Shown one piece after another: positions 35,655-47,410 of a stretch of DNA of 64,000 nt (the first letter of the stretch is position 1; the number at the start of each line of letters is the position of its first letter). Position numbers and translations under genes: made by a program. Origin of the DNA: Piper betle (taxonomy: Eukaryota > Streptophyta > Magnoliopsida > Piperales > Piperaceae); assembly GCA_033002965.1 (NCBI GenBank), contig JAURVB010013607.1, positions 98,881-162,880 of the forward strand, in the 5' to 3' direction. The notes under the pieces are model-generated. The model ran no database searches, had not been told where the DNA came from, and was given only the letters and a program-made list of their open reading frames with translations.

Positions 35655-36271
35655 TAGGGTTGTTAATTAAGCGAGCCAGCTCATGAACATTTAGCATTCA
35701 GCTCGGTTTGACTCGACTCGAAACTCGACATATAAATGCTCGAGCTCAAACTCGACTCGAACTCGAATCTAACGAACCGAGCTTGAGCAAGGCGTGTTTG
35801 ACTCGACTCGACTCGGTTATAACTCGATCTCGACTCATAGCTCGACTCGATAAAATAATATAACAATATAGTTTTTATATTATATTATATTATATTATAT
35901 ATATATACAATATGATATAATATAATAACAAAGAAGTGAAATAATTGGGATGATAACTATTCAAGTGATGACTTCAAGGTTGTGGGTTCAATCTACATTG
36001 AGTGCACTTTTTTAAGTGAGGTACTTTTGACTTTTAATCGAGCTGGTTTCAAGCTCACAAACGAGTTAGGTTCGAGCTAGGGAAAATTAAACAGTTTAAG
36101 TATATTCGAACTCGAGTCGAGCTCGAACACATTAAAGATATGCGAGTCAAACTCGAACATGTATATTCAAAACTCGTTTAATTTCGAGTCGAGTTCAAAC
36201 GAGTTTCAAACTATTCGAGCTGAGTTCGAATATAAGTTGAGTTCGGCTTGCTCACTTGATTAGCACCCCTA
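35655..36271. mobile_element. hAT-type MITE with near-perfect target duplication
   Basis: The element starts TAGGGTTGTTAATTAAGCGA and ends with the inverted relative TTGATTAGCACCCCTA. It is flanked by CAGAGAAT (35647-35654) and TAGAGAAT (36272-36279), seven of eight bases equal. The interior is dominated by CTCGACTCGA-type motifs on the left and their reverse on the right, so the whole element could fold back. It resembles the element at 16582 in ends and composition. Confidence 0.88.
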
Positions 36272-36279
36272 TAGAGAAT

Positions 36280-36875
36280 GTTCTACTAGAATAGAATCTA
36301 TTGGGAGTTGGGTGGGCAACCCACTATTGTAAAGTTTGATGGGCTTTGTTAAGGTTGGGTTTAAGTTTAGTTGGCTTGTATGTAGCTGGGCCTGTTATTA
36401 TCACTGTAACCTGTGGGCCGGTAGCACTGATGTGGTAAGGAAATAAAAGATTGTCAGCCGTCCTCCGAATCTCCTCCCATCCTCTTCTTCAATTTCCCTT
36501 ACATTATTAGGTCAGTTTGCTTAAGTGCCATAACATATGCATCATCAATCAATTAATACTTATCGGGAAAATTAATCCCCCACGTAATGTTATATTGACT
36601 TGTCCTAGTCGTAGCTCAACCATCTATATGACTCATCACCAACATCACAAGTTAGACATGAAAACTTGTATCTTCGTCCCCATCCCCAAGATTCATCAAA
36701 GCAAACTATTAACTATAGTACACATAAAACAGGTCGGCTTCTGCGTACAGACTGTGTGGTGATAGTGCAGTGAGACGTGAGAGTTTTTAAAGTCTCCCTT
36801 TTGATGATGCCTTACCGACCTCGTGAAAATGCAACCTCTTCGCCCTTTGCTCTTATCTACAACTCCGTACCCCCT
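36280..36875. other. Upstream flank of the small unnamed gene
   Basis: Contains several TGGGC/GGGCC motifs at 36300-36425 and an AATAAAAG signal-like sequence at about 36441. It might be a fragment of an LTR, but no ends were found. No coding frame is supported. Confidence 0.35.
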
Positions 36876-36883
36876 TATATATA
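36876..36883 (+). promoter_or_regulatory. TATA box of the gene at 37114
   Basis: TATATATA follows a C-rich CCCCC stretch and is followed by a pyrimidine-rich leader. It implies a 5' UTR of about 200 nt. Confidence 0.55.
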
Positions 36884-37113
36884 CCAACTATTCTTCCCAT
36901 GCAACTTGCTACTCTCATACAAATGTACACTTTGATCTACTCTAACAGACTACATATTTGTATGAGATTCGTCAATTGAAGGGCTCGCAGATGTTTGTGT
37001 GACAATACAAAGCTGGTACCCATAACTTGGTACTTTGTGTGTTCAACATATAGCAACATATAGATTTGAGCGACGTAGTGGCATACACATATATGCGAGA
37101 CTTGAAAATGGGA

Positions 37114-37548
37114 ATGGAGAACAAAGGGACGTGTGTGTGGGACTGTGACAGTTCCCTCTATGACTCGTTTGAGCTCAAGTCTTTCAAGCTCCACCTCGAC
37201 TCGGCTATTGGTTCACAGATCACAACACCACCGCTACTTCCCCCTCCCACGACGGCAGCCACAAGACCTTCTCCCCGCTGGTTCTCCAGGTCGTTCCATC
37301 GAATTCTCCGATCAGTGTTTTGCATGAACCCCGGCTTGGTTTCGGCGTCTAGAGTGGAACAGCAGGCGCTGGACGTGCACCATCTTATGCACCACAGTCA
37401 TGTGGCCGGTGGGATACTGCCCACTATCCCAGAGATGTGGGAGCAAGGAGGGGACTACTCGTCAGCATTGCCTGAATTCAATTTGACGGTGCGGAAGTCG
37501 ATGTCGGAAAGATTTACGTGGAGAATTGCCGGAATAACTTGTGCTTAA
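37114..37548 (+). CDS. Small plant-specific protein, function unknown
   Basis: A single-exon frame of 144 residues starts MENKGTCVWDCDSSLYDSFE and continues LKSFKLHLDSAIGSQ, a Pro/Thr-rich linker, RWFSRSFHRILRSVFCMNPG, and a C-terminus with TVRKSMSERFTWRIAGITCA. I chose this ATG over one 48 bp upstream because MENKG..WDCxSxLYDSFELKSF and the C-terminal [AS]MSERF motif recall an uncharacterised plant family. No signal peptide, membrane segment or known domain is evident; the central Arg/Ser/Phe stretch is basic. A TATA box lies 230 bp upstream. Function should not be inferred. Confidence 0.72.
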   Translation: MENKGTCVWDCDSSLYDSFELKSFKLHLDSAIGSQITTPPLLPPPTTAATRPSPRWFSRSFHRILRSVFCMNPGLVSASRVEQQALDVHHLMHHSHVAGGILPTIPEMWEQGGDYSSALPEFNLTVRKSMSERFTWRIAGITCA

Positions 37549-40092
37549 TTAGTAAATATAAGTCCTTGGCCAGGGCCCGTTGGGGGTGGTTATGAACACA
37601 ATTAATCCGCTGGGCCCGTTGGAGGCACATTTATTATGTATGGTGCACAATTGGACGGCGATGGTCGATGGACACATTAGCAAGTGTGGTTGAAAATATA
37701 TAAATGTGTATGTGTGGTTTGTCTATTTATTAATTATGTTCTAGTCTTAACGCCATGGTTATGGTTCGATGCCAAATTAAGGGTAGTCCCACGGTACCCT
37801 TAGACTGAGATGATCACTTCTTTTAACTTAAATATTTTTTGATTATATGGATGACTTTATATAATCATGAATGATAAAGATATGATCAGTATCTCGGGAA
37901 GAAATTCTGAGGGTACCCGCAAACTAAACGTCAGGAAAATAAAAATTAATGAATATAAAGAGGAAGATCGAGATGCATATCCTCTAAATATGCAATATTA
38001 TTGCAGCTAGGCAAAGCAATTCCGTAAGGGTCGGTTCATTTGGTTGGTAAAAAAAATGTAAATAATATAAAATTTTTAAAATATTCAATCTTAAAAAAGT
38101 AGTTATATTTATTATATTTTAGATAAAAATAATATTTAATTAATTATTGAATATAAAATTTAAGTATAATTAGATCCAAACTAGAGTACAAAGTAAGCAT
38201 AATTTTTATATGTGACCGACCCATTTACTCTACGAATAAAAGAAAATTTTCCTACTTTTTGTTACCTCATTAGTTAAAAAAAAGAGGAAAATTTTTTTAA
38301 TCTTGAAAGAGCACATAAGTAGGTCATTTAAATATGACCTTATAATTAATTTAAACATTGTAAAAGTAGTACTTTTTAAAAATATATATTATATATATAC
38401 AAATTTGAATGAGATTGGCTATTTAAAATTTAAATATTTACATGAACATAAACCTAAGAGATTAGTTTACTTTAATGTTTACCAATGTTGAAGCTAAGGA
38501 CACCATGTCGGGGTTATTGATATATAGGTGGGCATATTGAGCAAAAATGGCCCTCGCATGGCGGCACCACTTCCAACTCTCTGGAAGCCGATCTAGCTCT
38601 ATCTCTAAAGATGATGGGCAAGGAGGGAGAAGGAATTAAAGGAGAGATCAATGAGAAATTGCCAGGTGGGCACAAGGATGAGCATGAAAGGGTTGTATGA
38701 GCATGAGAAATTGCCAGGTGGGCACAAGGATGAGCATGAAAGGGTTGTATGAGCAGGGGTATGGCCATCTTGTCGGGATTAACCAAACAAAATCTTCATT
38801 TCATCTAAAAAGGATAAAAATACCAAATAAGATATAGATACACTATAAACCAAGATAAATTAATTTTACTTAGAAAATCTCAAATTTGAGGAAAAAACTA
38901 TGAGGCAAACGACAAAGATTAAATTTATTATATTATAACTTTAATACGAAATAAATCTATAAGAGAATAAATTTCCCAATACTAATTTATTGTACTTTTT
39001 TACAAAATTAATATTAACCATAAAAAAGAAAATTATAGATTAAGAACTTAGTGAGGTTATCATCGATGATTGCAAGCTGATCTCAACAAAACGTTCGTTT
39101 TTCTTTAATTTATACAATTTTTTTTCCTCTCGAGACCATTTTTCTCCAAAACCAAAAACCCTAAAAAAGAAAAGCATCGACGTTACTTTTATTCGTTTAA
39201 ATTAACCAAATTTATAAAATTTTGATTTTTATTTAAAAAAGGTTACACTTTTATGTATTTACGAAAAAGGGATAACCTAACACATACCAATGCTATTGGT
39301 GGTGCTAGTTATGGAACCGGACATGAAGGGCATGAGCCGGAGAGCCGGACGGCCTAAGGGGATGATGGAACGGCCATCGCTAAGAGACTGTTCAATATCA
39401 ATCTCTCTCTCTCTCTATATATATATACTTGTATTAATAAGATAGATTGCATTGTTTATATATGCTTTCTGGTCAGTGTGGTTTCTTCTTTAATAAGACC
39501 ATCGCATTATCATTTGGTTTCAAGCGGTGCTACTGTTTGAGCGAGAGGAGCACATTGTTATTTTGAGGTCGCGTTGTTGTGTATGCGTTGGAAGAGTCTT
39601 CATGTAAGTTACGTGAACAGCTTGTTGTGCCTTGCAGTCACTTGTTTATCATGAATTATAAAACAGTGTGATTAATTTAAAAATTCAGTGAATTTCAATC
39701 GTTGCGTCAGCTAGTGTTTAATTGAGTATTGACGTTGTTTTAAAAAATCCATATTAACTTAAGTTTTGCCACTTATCTCATCTTTTTTCGGAGACTTAGT
39801 TTAGGGTGTGTTTAGTCTATGGACTTGACATAATCTTCATGGCATGCATAAGCATCACGTAAAAATGTAATTACCATCTCCTCATTGCAGTTAAACCAGA
39901 GATGCTTCCATAGACGAGACAATCTTCACGATATGCATCAGCATCACGTTACAATGTCATCACCCACAATAATTCAAAATATCAAATTAAAAAATGAGGG
40001 TAAAATAAGATAAAGATTTTTTAAACAAAAAAATTTCATTAACGGTTGAAACAATCATTAAACAAATCGAGTAGCCTGCTTGACTTGGGTAG
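37549..40092. other. AT-rich spacer
   Basis: No gene recognised. It includes a 52-bp direct duplication at 38652-38755 and a (CT)n(TA)n tract at about 39405-39428. The last 100 bp lead into the glycosyltransferase promoter. Confidence 0.5.
38652..38755. repeat. 52-bp perfect tandem duplication
   Basis: TGAGAAATTGCCAGGTGGGC starts at 38652 and again at 38704, with the following bases also repeated to GTATGAGCA. Two copies only. Confidence 0.9.
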
Positions 40093-40099
40093 TATAAAG
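40093..40099 (+). promoter_or_regulatory. TATA box of the glycosyltransferase gene
   Basis: TATAAAG, 44 bp before the start codon at 40143. A short 5' UTR is implied. Confidence 0.65.
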
Positions 40100-40142
40100 A
40101 CCCATCGCCACCTTCTTCTCCGGCAGCACCATAAACTAAGCC

Positions 40143-41582
40143 ATGGCGGAGGACAAGCTCGTTTCCCGGCGGCCGCCACCACAGCCGCGCGTCGCCATCG
40201 TGCCTAGTCCCGGAATTGGCCATCTCATCCCCATGGGCGAGTTCGCCAGGCGCCTCGCCTACGACCACGGCGCCGTCGTCACCTTCATCACCCTCTCCGC
40301 CGGCGCCCCTTCCGCGGCCCAGCTGGCCTACATCGCCGCCCTCCCTGCCGCCATCCGCTCCGTCCAGCTCCCACCAGTTGACGTCTCCGATCTCCCCGCC
40401 AACTCGATCGAGACCGTCATCTCCGTCACCGTCGTCCGCTCCCTGCCCGCCCTCCGTGAGGCCCTCCGACCCCTCGATGCCACTGCCGTCGTCGTCGACT
40501 TGTTCTGCACGCCGGCCTTCGACGTCGCCGAGGAACTTCAAGTCCGCCCGTACATCTTCTACCCGCCCAACGCCACCGTCCTCTCTTTATTCCTCCACCT
40601 GCCGGAGCTCGACGAAGCGACGGCGGTGGAGTACCGGGACCTGCAGGAGCCGATCCGTCTCCCCGGCTGCCCGGAGTTCTCCGGCGCCGACCTCCTCGAC
40701 CCGATTCAGGACCGCAGCGCCGACAATTACAAGTGGGTGCTCCGCCACTGCCGCAGGTACCGGGACGCCGCCGGCATCTTCGTCAACACCTTCGCTGACC
40801 TCGAACCGAGCCCCCTCACCGCCCTGACGTCTAAAGTTCCGACCTTTCCCCCCGTCCATGCTATCGGCCCGGTTATCCGCTCCTCCTCCGACGGCGGCAG
40901 CGGCGGCGCCGAGATCCTCAACTGGCTAGACGAGCAGCCGGTGGGGTCGGTGCTGTATGTGTCGTTCGGGAGCGGGGGACGCTCACGGCGGAGCAGATGG
41001 CGGAGCTGGCGGCGGGGTTGGAGCTCTCTGAGCAGCGGTTCCTCTGGGTGGCCCGGAGTCCGAGCGAGACGGAGAGCGGAGCCACCTTCTTCACCGTCGA
41101 CTCCGCCAACGACCCGCTCAGCCACCTCCCCGAAGGCTTCCTCCGCCGGACAAAGAACTGCGCCCTCGTCGTCCCGTCGTGGGCGCCGCAGACTACAGGT
41201 CCTGAGCCACCGGGCCACTGCCGGCTTCCTCACCCACTGCGGGTGGAACTCGGTGCTGGAGAGCGTCTCCAAGGGGGTGCCGATGATCGCCTGGCCGCTG
41301 TACGCCGAGCAGAGGATGAACGCCGTGATGCTGTGCGAGGAGATCGGGGTGGCGCTCCGGCCGGCGGCGGCGGCCGCGGCGGTGGGGAGGGAGGAGGTGG
41401 CAAGGGTGGTGAAGGCGTTGATGGAAGGGGAGGAGGGCAAGCGGGTGAGGAGGCAGGCAAGGGTGCTCATGGAGTGTGGGTCCCGCGCCGTTGGGCCCGG
41501 TGGGTCCTCACACGATGCCTTAGCTGGCGTGGTCACTACTTGGAAGGAGATCATTAGTAATAATATAATAAATAATAAGTAA
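40143..41582 (+). CDS. UGT72-type UDP-glucosyltransferase, two compensating frameshifts
   Basis: A GC-rich intronless gene whose overall length (1440 nt, 479 codons) fits family 1 glycosyltransferases. Near the start [17 protein letters not shown] holds the catalytic His27, and [12 protein letters not shown] holds the partner Asp at about 119. The C-terminal PSPG box is 44 residues from WAPQ to YAEQ, contains HCGWNS and ends in Gln, typical for UDP-glucose. [20 protein letters not shown] and [20 protein letters not shown] place it, from memory, near the UGT72B (hydroquinone/monolignol/xenobiotic glucosyltransferase) group. After FGSG a five-G run (40974-40978) is one G short, and one base is extra within 41192-41198 (CAGACTACAG). 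Between them about 72 codons read as Arg/Ser-rich nonsense in the main frame, while the +1 frame gives [20 protein letters not shown]. The cause is a consensus error or a very recent double mutation. Confidence 0.88.
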   Translation: MAEDKLVSRRPPPQPRVAIVPSPGIGHLIPMGEFARRLAYDHGAVVTFITLSAGAPSAAQLAYIAALPAAIRSVQLPPVDVSDLPANSIETVISVTVVRSLPALREALRPLDATAVVVDLFCTPAFDVAEELQVRPYIFYPPNATVLSLFLHLPELDEATAVEYRDLQEPIRLPGCPEFSGADLLDPIQDRSADNYKWVLRHCRRYRDAAGIFVNTFADLEPSPLTALTSKVPTFPPVHAIGPVIRSSSDGGSGGAEILNWLDEQPVGSVLYVSFGSGGRSRRSRWRSWRRGWSSLSSGSSGWPGVRARRRAEPPSSPSTPPTTRSATSPKASSAGQRTAPSSSRRGRRRLQVLSHRATAGFLTHCGWNSVLESVSKGVPMIAWPLYAEQRMNAVMLCEEIGVALRPAAAAAAVGREEVARVVKALMEGEEGKRVRRQARVLMECGSRAVGPGGSSHDALAGVVTTWKEIISNNIINNK

Positions 41583-42369
41583 GGTCGTTAATTATTTAGT
41601 TATATATAAGAGTCAAATAAAAGTAAATAATTGCGATCATCACTGATTATGATTGTGGGAGCTCTTACTGTAGGGCTATCAATTAATGTGATTACGCTCA
41701 AATCACCTGGTTTCGTTAAGGTTGGCTTAATGAAGAGTCATCTTATTTCGCCTTCACTACGATGATCCATTGAGGGTCTCTAATCTTTGCATCTCTAATA
41801 GTTTGGAGTGTAGGTGTTTACCTAGCGTTGATGTGTGAATTTGTGGAATGTATTTATTGCAGTAGATTTGACCTCTGGGACCGTATTTTGTGTTCAATTT
41901 ACAAGCTACGTGAAACATGCTAGAAAATACTTGGTAATTTGTAGCATCTACAAATAACTTTGTATTAATTCCTATGTGAAATTCAAGGCATGTAATTGGG
42001 GGGATGCATGATTGTTCTCATCTCCAAACTTAACTGTGGTACAAGCTTGTACAGAAAACACTCAAATCTAAACTATACAAAAATCATTGGAAAACAAACG
42101 AAAAGGACTTTTTATATGTGCAACTAGTTGTCTTCCAAGTAGAGATCGCATATATTTCAATAATGCCACCAACAACTTTGGTAACAAAAACAACAAAAAA
42201 CAATGCCCCGACAGATCGCTCGTGTCAGTATGCAAGTGGGGCACATAGTTCGATGGTCGACTCGCGCTAGTTCCTTTGTTACTTTTTTTTGTAAGTGATG
42301 TTGTTTTTACGTTGGATAAATTGTTTAAATATCATTAGCAGTAATTGTTTGTTCCTTAAATAGGAAATA
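41583..42369. other. Spacer downstream of the glycosyltransferase
   Basis: Contains the 3' UTR and unassigned AT-rich DNA up to the first LINE remains. Nothing else was recognised. Confidence 0.45.
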
Positions 42370-43023
42370 TTCGAGGACAATACCTGGGACATGCAGTTAG
42401 CCAAAAGAGAAGCAACAATTATTGGAGGGACTCCTTCCTTATACAGGAAAGCTACCGGAAGCAAACGAATCAAAATGATAAGCTCTTGTTGGGGGACAGA
42501 AATACTCTTTATTTTCAAGTTAAGTTTAAATCCAAACGAAGAAGAAATAAAATTTTAGGGAATGGTGATTGGGGTCCTTGACAATCCAAAAATTCGCCAA
42601 GCCTTTTTGGATGATTGAAAAAGAACTATCACCTCATCTGCCTCTTGGGATGCTGACATCATAAAACGCCTCTTTCCTCTATTCCTGATGAGATGAATCA
42701 AACTACTCATGGCTCCTCCCTTTGATCTAGAAATTCTAAAGGTTGTAAGGTCTTTAGGTTCATGGAAAGCACCGGGCCCTGACAGCCTCAACGGAGAATT
42801 CTTTAAAGCTACTTGGAACGTCTCTGGTCCACAACTCTGTTCTTTTATTAGACTTTTTTTCACTAGACAACAAAAGCTGGGTTATTTAACTGCGCTTATG
42901 TGGTTCCCATTCCTTAACATAATGGAGCTCAAACAAGAAGACTATAGGCCAATTGGGTTTTGTAACGAAACTTATAAGACCATCATAAAAATAATGGCTG
43001 CAAAATTGCAGGCCACTCTTTCT
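42370..43023 (+). pseudogene. LINE (L1-type) ORF2 fragment, left part
   Basis: Broken frames give YWRDSFLIQESYRKQ, then LGDRNTLYFQVKFKSKRRRN (the GDRNTxFFH region between endonuclease and reverse transcriptase), then LGSWKAPGPDSLNGEFFKAT and EDYRPIGFCNETYKTIIKIM, the finger region of L1-type reverse transcriptases (KAPGPDG, RPISLCN). Stops and frame changes show it is dead. It ends abruptly where the TRIM begins. Confidence 0.85.
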
Positions 43024-45722
43024 TATTGGGTTAATCTCACGCTATTGGGTTAATCTTACATCAGTTGTGAATAATATTGGTGACTTGTATATAAACTTAT
43101 TAAAGTCTTATCTTTTAAGCTAACTTTTAGATTAAAAAAGACCTGTGAAATCTGTTTCAAATTTCTTTTAAAGGCTCATAGGGTTCAACAATGGTATCGG
43201 AGTTAGATTGTTTTGTTGTAACTAATTTTAGGTTGTTGATATTTTATATATTAAGTTGTGATATAGTGAATTTGATTTAGTTGTCTATTCTATAGTTTTT
43301 CTTGAATTTAAGGTTTTCTATATAAAATTGGTGTTGTCACTTATTTGTGTTAAATAATTGGTTAGTACTTCTTATTAATTATGTGTTGAAATGAAGATTT
43401 ATGTGTTCGGTTAATCCTAATAAGTGGTATTATAGTCTGGTTGGTTTTAGTGTTACCTCGATTTGCCTCATAGCATGAATTGGAATTTACTGAAACTTCA
43501 CTATAATATGTGGGCTTAGCATGTGTGAGGAAGAAATGATTCAGATGGTATAATATGTAAATGAGAGAATTATTGAGTTAATCCCACATTAGTCATAAAT
43601 GGTATTGGAAACTTGTATATATACTAATGAGAAATTCTTATTCTTTAAGCTATTTTTTGGATAAAGAGAGGCTTATGAACCCAGTTTCAAGTCTCATCAG
43701 CCAGCCCGAATTGAAGTCTTCTGAAACTTCACTATAATATGTAGACCTAATACGTGTAAGGGGGAAATGATTTGGACCTAAGGGAAATGATTTGGACCTA
43801 ACACGTGTGAGGGAAATGATTTGGATTCTCTTGGTTCCACAGTAATATGTATACCTAAAACGTGTGAAGGGGAGATGATTTAGATAGTATGAGGTTGTAT
43901 AGCCCCAAATTAGAAGGGGAAGATGATTTGGATGGTATGAAGTTGTATAGCCCATAATTGGAGTCTCCTGAAACTTCATTATGACATGTGGACTTAATAT
44001 GTGTAGGGTAGAGATGATTGGATGGTATGAGATGTTGTATAGCCCCAAATTGGAAGGGGGGATGATTTGGATGGTATAAGGTTATATAGCCCCAAATTAG
44101 AGTCTCCTGAAACTTCACTATAATATGTAGACTTAACATTGTGAGGCGGAGATGATTGGATGGTATGATGTGGACCTAATATATATGAGGCGGAGATGAT
44201 TCGGATGGTATGAGGTTATATATCAGCCAGCTCAAATTGGATGGTATGAGGTTGTATAACCCGAATTGGAGTCTCCTAAGGTTGTAGATGGTATGAGGTT
44301 GTATAACCCAACGTTGTATAACCCGAATTGGAGTTTGGTATGAGGTTGTATAACCCGAATTGGAGTCTCCTGTAACTTCACTATAATATGTGGACTTAAC
44401 ACGTGTGAGGGGGAGATGATTTGGAACTTCACTATAATATATGGACCTAACACATGTAAGGGGGAGATGATTTAGATAGTATAAGGTTGTATAGCCCCGA
44501 GATTGTATAACCCAAATTGGAGTCTCCTGTAACTTCACTATAATATATAGGCCTAACACGTGTGAGGGGGAGATGATTTGGATAGTATGAGGTTGTATAG
44601 CCCCGAGGTTGATTTGGATAGTATGAGGTTGTATAGCCCTGAGGTTGTATAACCTAAATTGGAGTCTCCTGGAACTTCACTATAATATGCGGACCTAGCA
44701 AGTGTAAGGGGGAGAAGATTTAGATGGTATGAGGTTGTATAGCCTCGAATTGGAGGGGAGATGATTTGGATGGTATGAGGTTGTATAGCCCCGAATTGGA
44801 GTCTCGACCTAACATGTGTGAGGTGGAGATGATTCGAATGGTATGAGGTGGACCTAACATGTGTGAGGCGGAAATGATTCAGATGGAATGAGGTAGTATA
44901 TCAGCCAGCTCGAATTAGATGGTATGAGGTTGTATAACCCGAATTGGAGTTTCCTGGAAGCTCACTATAATATGTAGACCTAACACGTGTGAGGGGAGAT
45001 GATTTGGATAGTATGAGGTTATATAGCCTCAAATTAAAAGGGGAGATGATTTAGATGGTATGACGTTGGATAGCCTAGAATTGGAGTCTTCTGAAACTTC
45101 ACTATAGCATATGAACCTAATATTTGTCAGGCGGAGATGATTCAGATAGTATAAGGTGGACCTAACATGTGTGAAGCAGAGATGATTCGAATGGTATGAA
45201 GTTGTATATTAATCAACTCGAATTGGAGTCTCCTGTAACTTCATTAAACATGTAGACCTATCATGTATGAGAGAGATGATTTATTCATTATAACATGTTA
45301 ACCTAGTATGTGTGACGTGAATGATGTTGGTATGAGGTTGTATAACCTCGAATTAAAATCTCCTGAAATTTCACTATAACATGTAGACCTAACATGTGTA
45401 AGATGAAAATGATTTAGATGGTATGATGTGGACCTAACATGTGTGAGGCAGAGATAATTCGAATGGTATGAGGTCGTATATTAACCAATTCTAATTGGAG
45501 TCTCCTGAAACTTTATTATAACATATAAACCTAACATGCGTGGTGGGGGGAGATAATTTATTCGATTTATTTATTATAACATGTTAACCTAATATGTGTG
45601 ACGTGAATAATATTGGTGACTTATATATAAGCTAATAAAAAAGTTTAATTTATTAAACTAATTTTTAAATTAAGAAAAATTTATAAAAACTATTTCAAAG
45701 TCTTTTTTTTGAAGGCCCAACG
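43024..45722 (+). mobile_element. TRIM retrotransposon with a greatly expanded interior
   Basis: The left LTR (about 43024-43190) starts TATTGGGTTAATC, carried twice within 20 bp, and ends GGGTTCAACA. A primer-binding site TGGTATCGGAG follows at 43192. A second LTR-like segment lies at about 43571-43690 and a third at about 45605-45722, ending GAAGGCCCAAC. Between the second and third lies a 1.9-kb array of the short internal sequence. The family matches the element at 21121. The insertion splits a LINE reverse transcriptase. Confidence 0.8.
43700..45600 (+). repeat. Array derived from the TRIM internal region
   Basis: More than twenty imperfect copies of a core like GATGATTTGGATGGTATGAG occur, with associated blocks CTCCTGAAACTTCACTATAA, ACCTAACACGTGTGAGGG and GTTGTATAGCCCCGAATTGG in variable order and number. 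One such unit is the whole interior of the TRIM at 21435-21593. Unit lengths vary (roughly 50-110 bp), so growth involved unequal, partial duplications. Confidence 0.85.
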
Positions 45723-45744
45723 TGTCAAATAAGGCCAAACATGT

Positions 45745-46080
45745 CAAATATAATTAGTCACTTTCAATCTATTTTTGTCGAGGGATGCTGAATAATTGAT
45801 AATGTTGCCGTTGCTGTTTCAAAGCTATTCGGTCAAACAAGAAGAGATATCACTGTTGTGCAGTCGAGCTTGATCTTTCTAAAGCCTTCGATCGTGTGGG
45901 ATGGACTGATTGAATTAAGTGAGCTATGGTTTGCAGTACTTGTATTTCGTCCAGATCGCCTTCTATGGAGCGGTGGTCTCGATATTATTACTTTTCTATT
46001 GGACATGGACTCCCATAAAAGTTCACACGTGGAATTACAATAGCTGTTGATGGCTGAAGGAAGAGAAACACTCTCATCTT
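45745..46080 (+). pseudogene. LINE (L1-type) ORF2 fragment, right part
   Basis: After the TRIM the reverse transcriptase continues: FQSIFVEG, an in-frame TGA, IIDNVAVAVSK, then after a frame change KKRYHCCAVELDLSKAFDRV. The LDLSKAFDRV block is motif A of the polymerase palm with its metal-binding Asp. In intact L1-type elements this follows the RPISLCN block at the left fragment after about 50 residues, which shows that both pieces belonged to one element. Confidence 0.85.
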
Positions 46081-46194
46081 GAATGGGTTGCCCCATCTGT
46101 AGACACCCTCACTTGTAAAACAGAGGCTCTTGCAGCTATCAGTTGTCTTGGTCTTCTTACGCTGCCACCCCGGTGCAGCCAATTGGTAAAGGTT

Positions 46195-46868
46195 AATTTT
46201 TTAATAAAAATTTAATTTATTTTTAATTCGAATTAATATTATAAAATAAAATTTTAAAAATAAAATAAAATAATTTTATAATAAAAATTTGACTTGTTCA
46301 TAACTTAAGTTAATATTATAAAATAAATTTAAAAATAATTAAAAATAATTTTGTAATAAAAAATTAACTCACTCATGACTGAAGTCAATATTATAAAATA
46401 AATCTTACAAAATATAAAAAATTTGACTCACTCTTAACTTAAGTCAATATTACGAAGTATATTTCAAAAAATACAAAAAATAAAAATAAAATACAGTAAA
46501 ATAAAATAATTGAGTTCTAACTCGAATAACTTGACTTAAGTTAAGTTTTTATTATGAAATTATTTTTAAACTTTTTTAAATTTATTTCGTAATATTGACT
46601 TTAGTAGGGAGCGAGTCAAGTTTTTATTAAGAAATTATTTTATTTTTTTTAAAAAATCTATTTTGTAATATTGATACAAATTTGGAGCGAGCAAAGTTTT
46701 TATTTTATGGTATTTTATTTTTAATTTTTTTAAAAATTTATTCTGTAATATTAACTCGAATAGGGTGCGGGCTAAGTTTTTATTATAAAATTATTTTATT
46801 TTATTTTTTAAAATATATTTCGTAATATTGACTCGAGTAGGAAGCGAATCAAGTTTTTATTACAAAAT
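46195..46868. repeat. Long AT-rich inverted repeat made of about 100-bp subunits
   Basis: The left half repeats a motif like AAAAATTTGACTCACTC..AGTCAATATTA about four times. The right half carries the reverse complement (TAATATTGACT..GAGTCAAGTTTTTAT) about four times. The symmetry point is near 46530, where TTGACTTAAGTTAAG occurs. The whole could form a hairpin of about 670 nt. No coding frame. It may be a MITE whose arms contain tandem subrepeats; its target duplication was not identified. Confidence 0.75.
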
Positions 46869-47410
46869 TGTCATCACCCTCGACCTCTCCTATTTCTCCT
46901 CTACCGACGATCACCCCCTCCCCTCTATTTTTGCCCCTCCACCTTGACCGTCGACAACCTCGCTGTCGCCGTCACCTGCATCACCGTCGGCCAATGCCGC
47001 ATCGCCACCCCTTTTTCCCTTCCTTTCCCTTACCCTGTTAGCCACGCTGTTCTGTTTCGTGGAGCGCTGTCAGCCTCGACACAGCCGATCGCCTCGATGC
47101 CGCCATCTTGTCGTTAACCCTCGCTCGAAGTGGAAGAGGGGGTATTATTTGGGCGGCAAAAACGGCATAGGGAGGGGAAAGTCTAGGGACGGCGGGGGAG
47201 GAGGGGGCGGCACAGGGAGGGGAAAGGCCAAGGACTGGGCCAGCGTGGAGGAGGCCAGGGACGGAGGGGAGGAGCTTAGTCGAGTGGAGGGGCGGGGGAA
47301 CGCTGTGGGGGGGGGGGGTAAAAACTAAGGAAAGGGGGGGGGGGGTGGTTGCCATTAGATTGAAATCCAACAGCCCAAATTGGAGTACACTACCTATGCA
47401 ACAAAAGAGG
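46869..47410. other. GC-rich low-complexity stretch
   Basis: Pyrimidine-rich then G-rich sequence, with G-runs of ten or more near 47305-47345. Reading frames here are Pro-, Arg- or Gly-rich by composition and are not called as genes. Confidence 0.5.

Noticed and set aside
36290..36510. Possible solo copia LTR (TGGGC-rich, AATAAAAG)
   Set aside because: No matching ends, primer-binding site or target duplication could be found.
40727..41554. 275-residue minus-strand frame antisense to the glycosyltransferase
   Set aside because: Shadow of the GC-rich coding strand; no family features.
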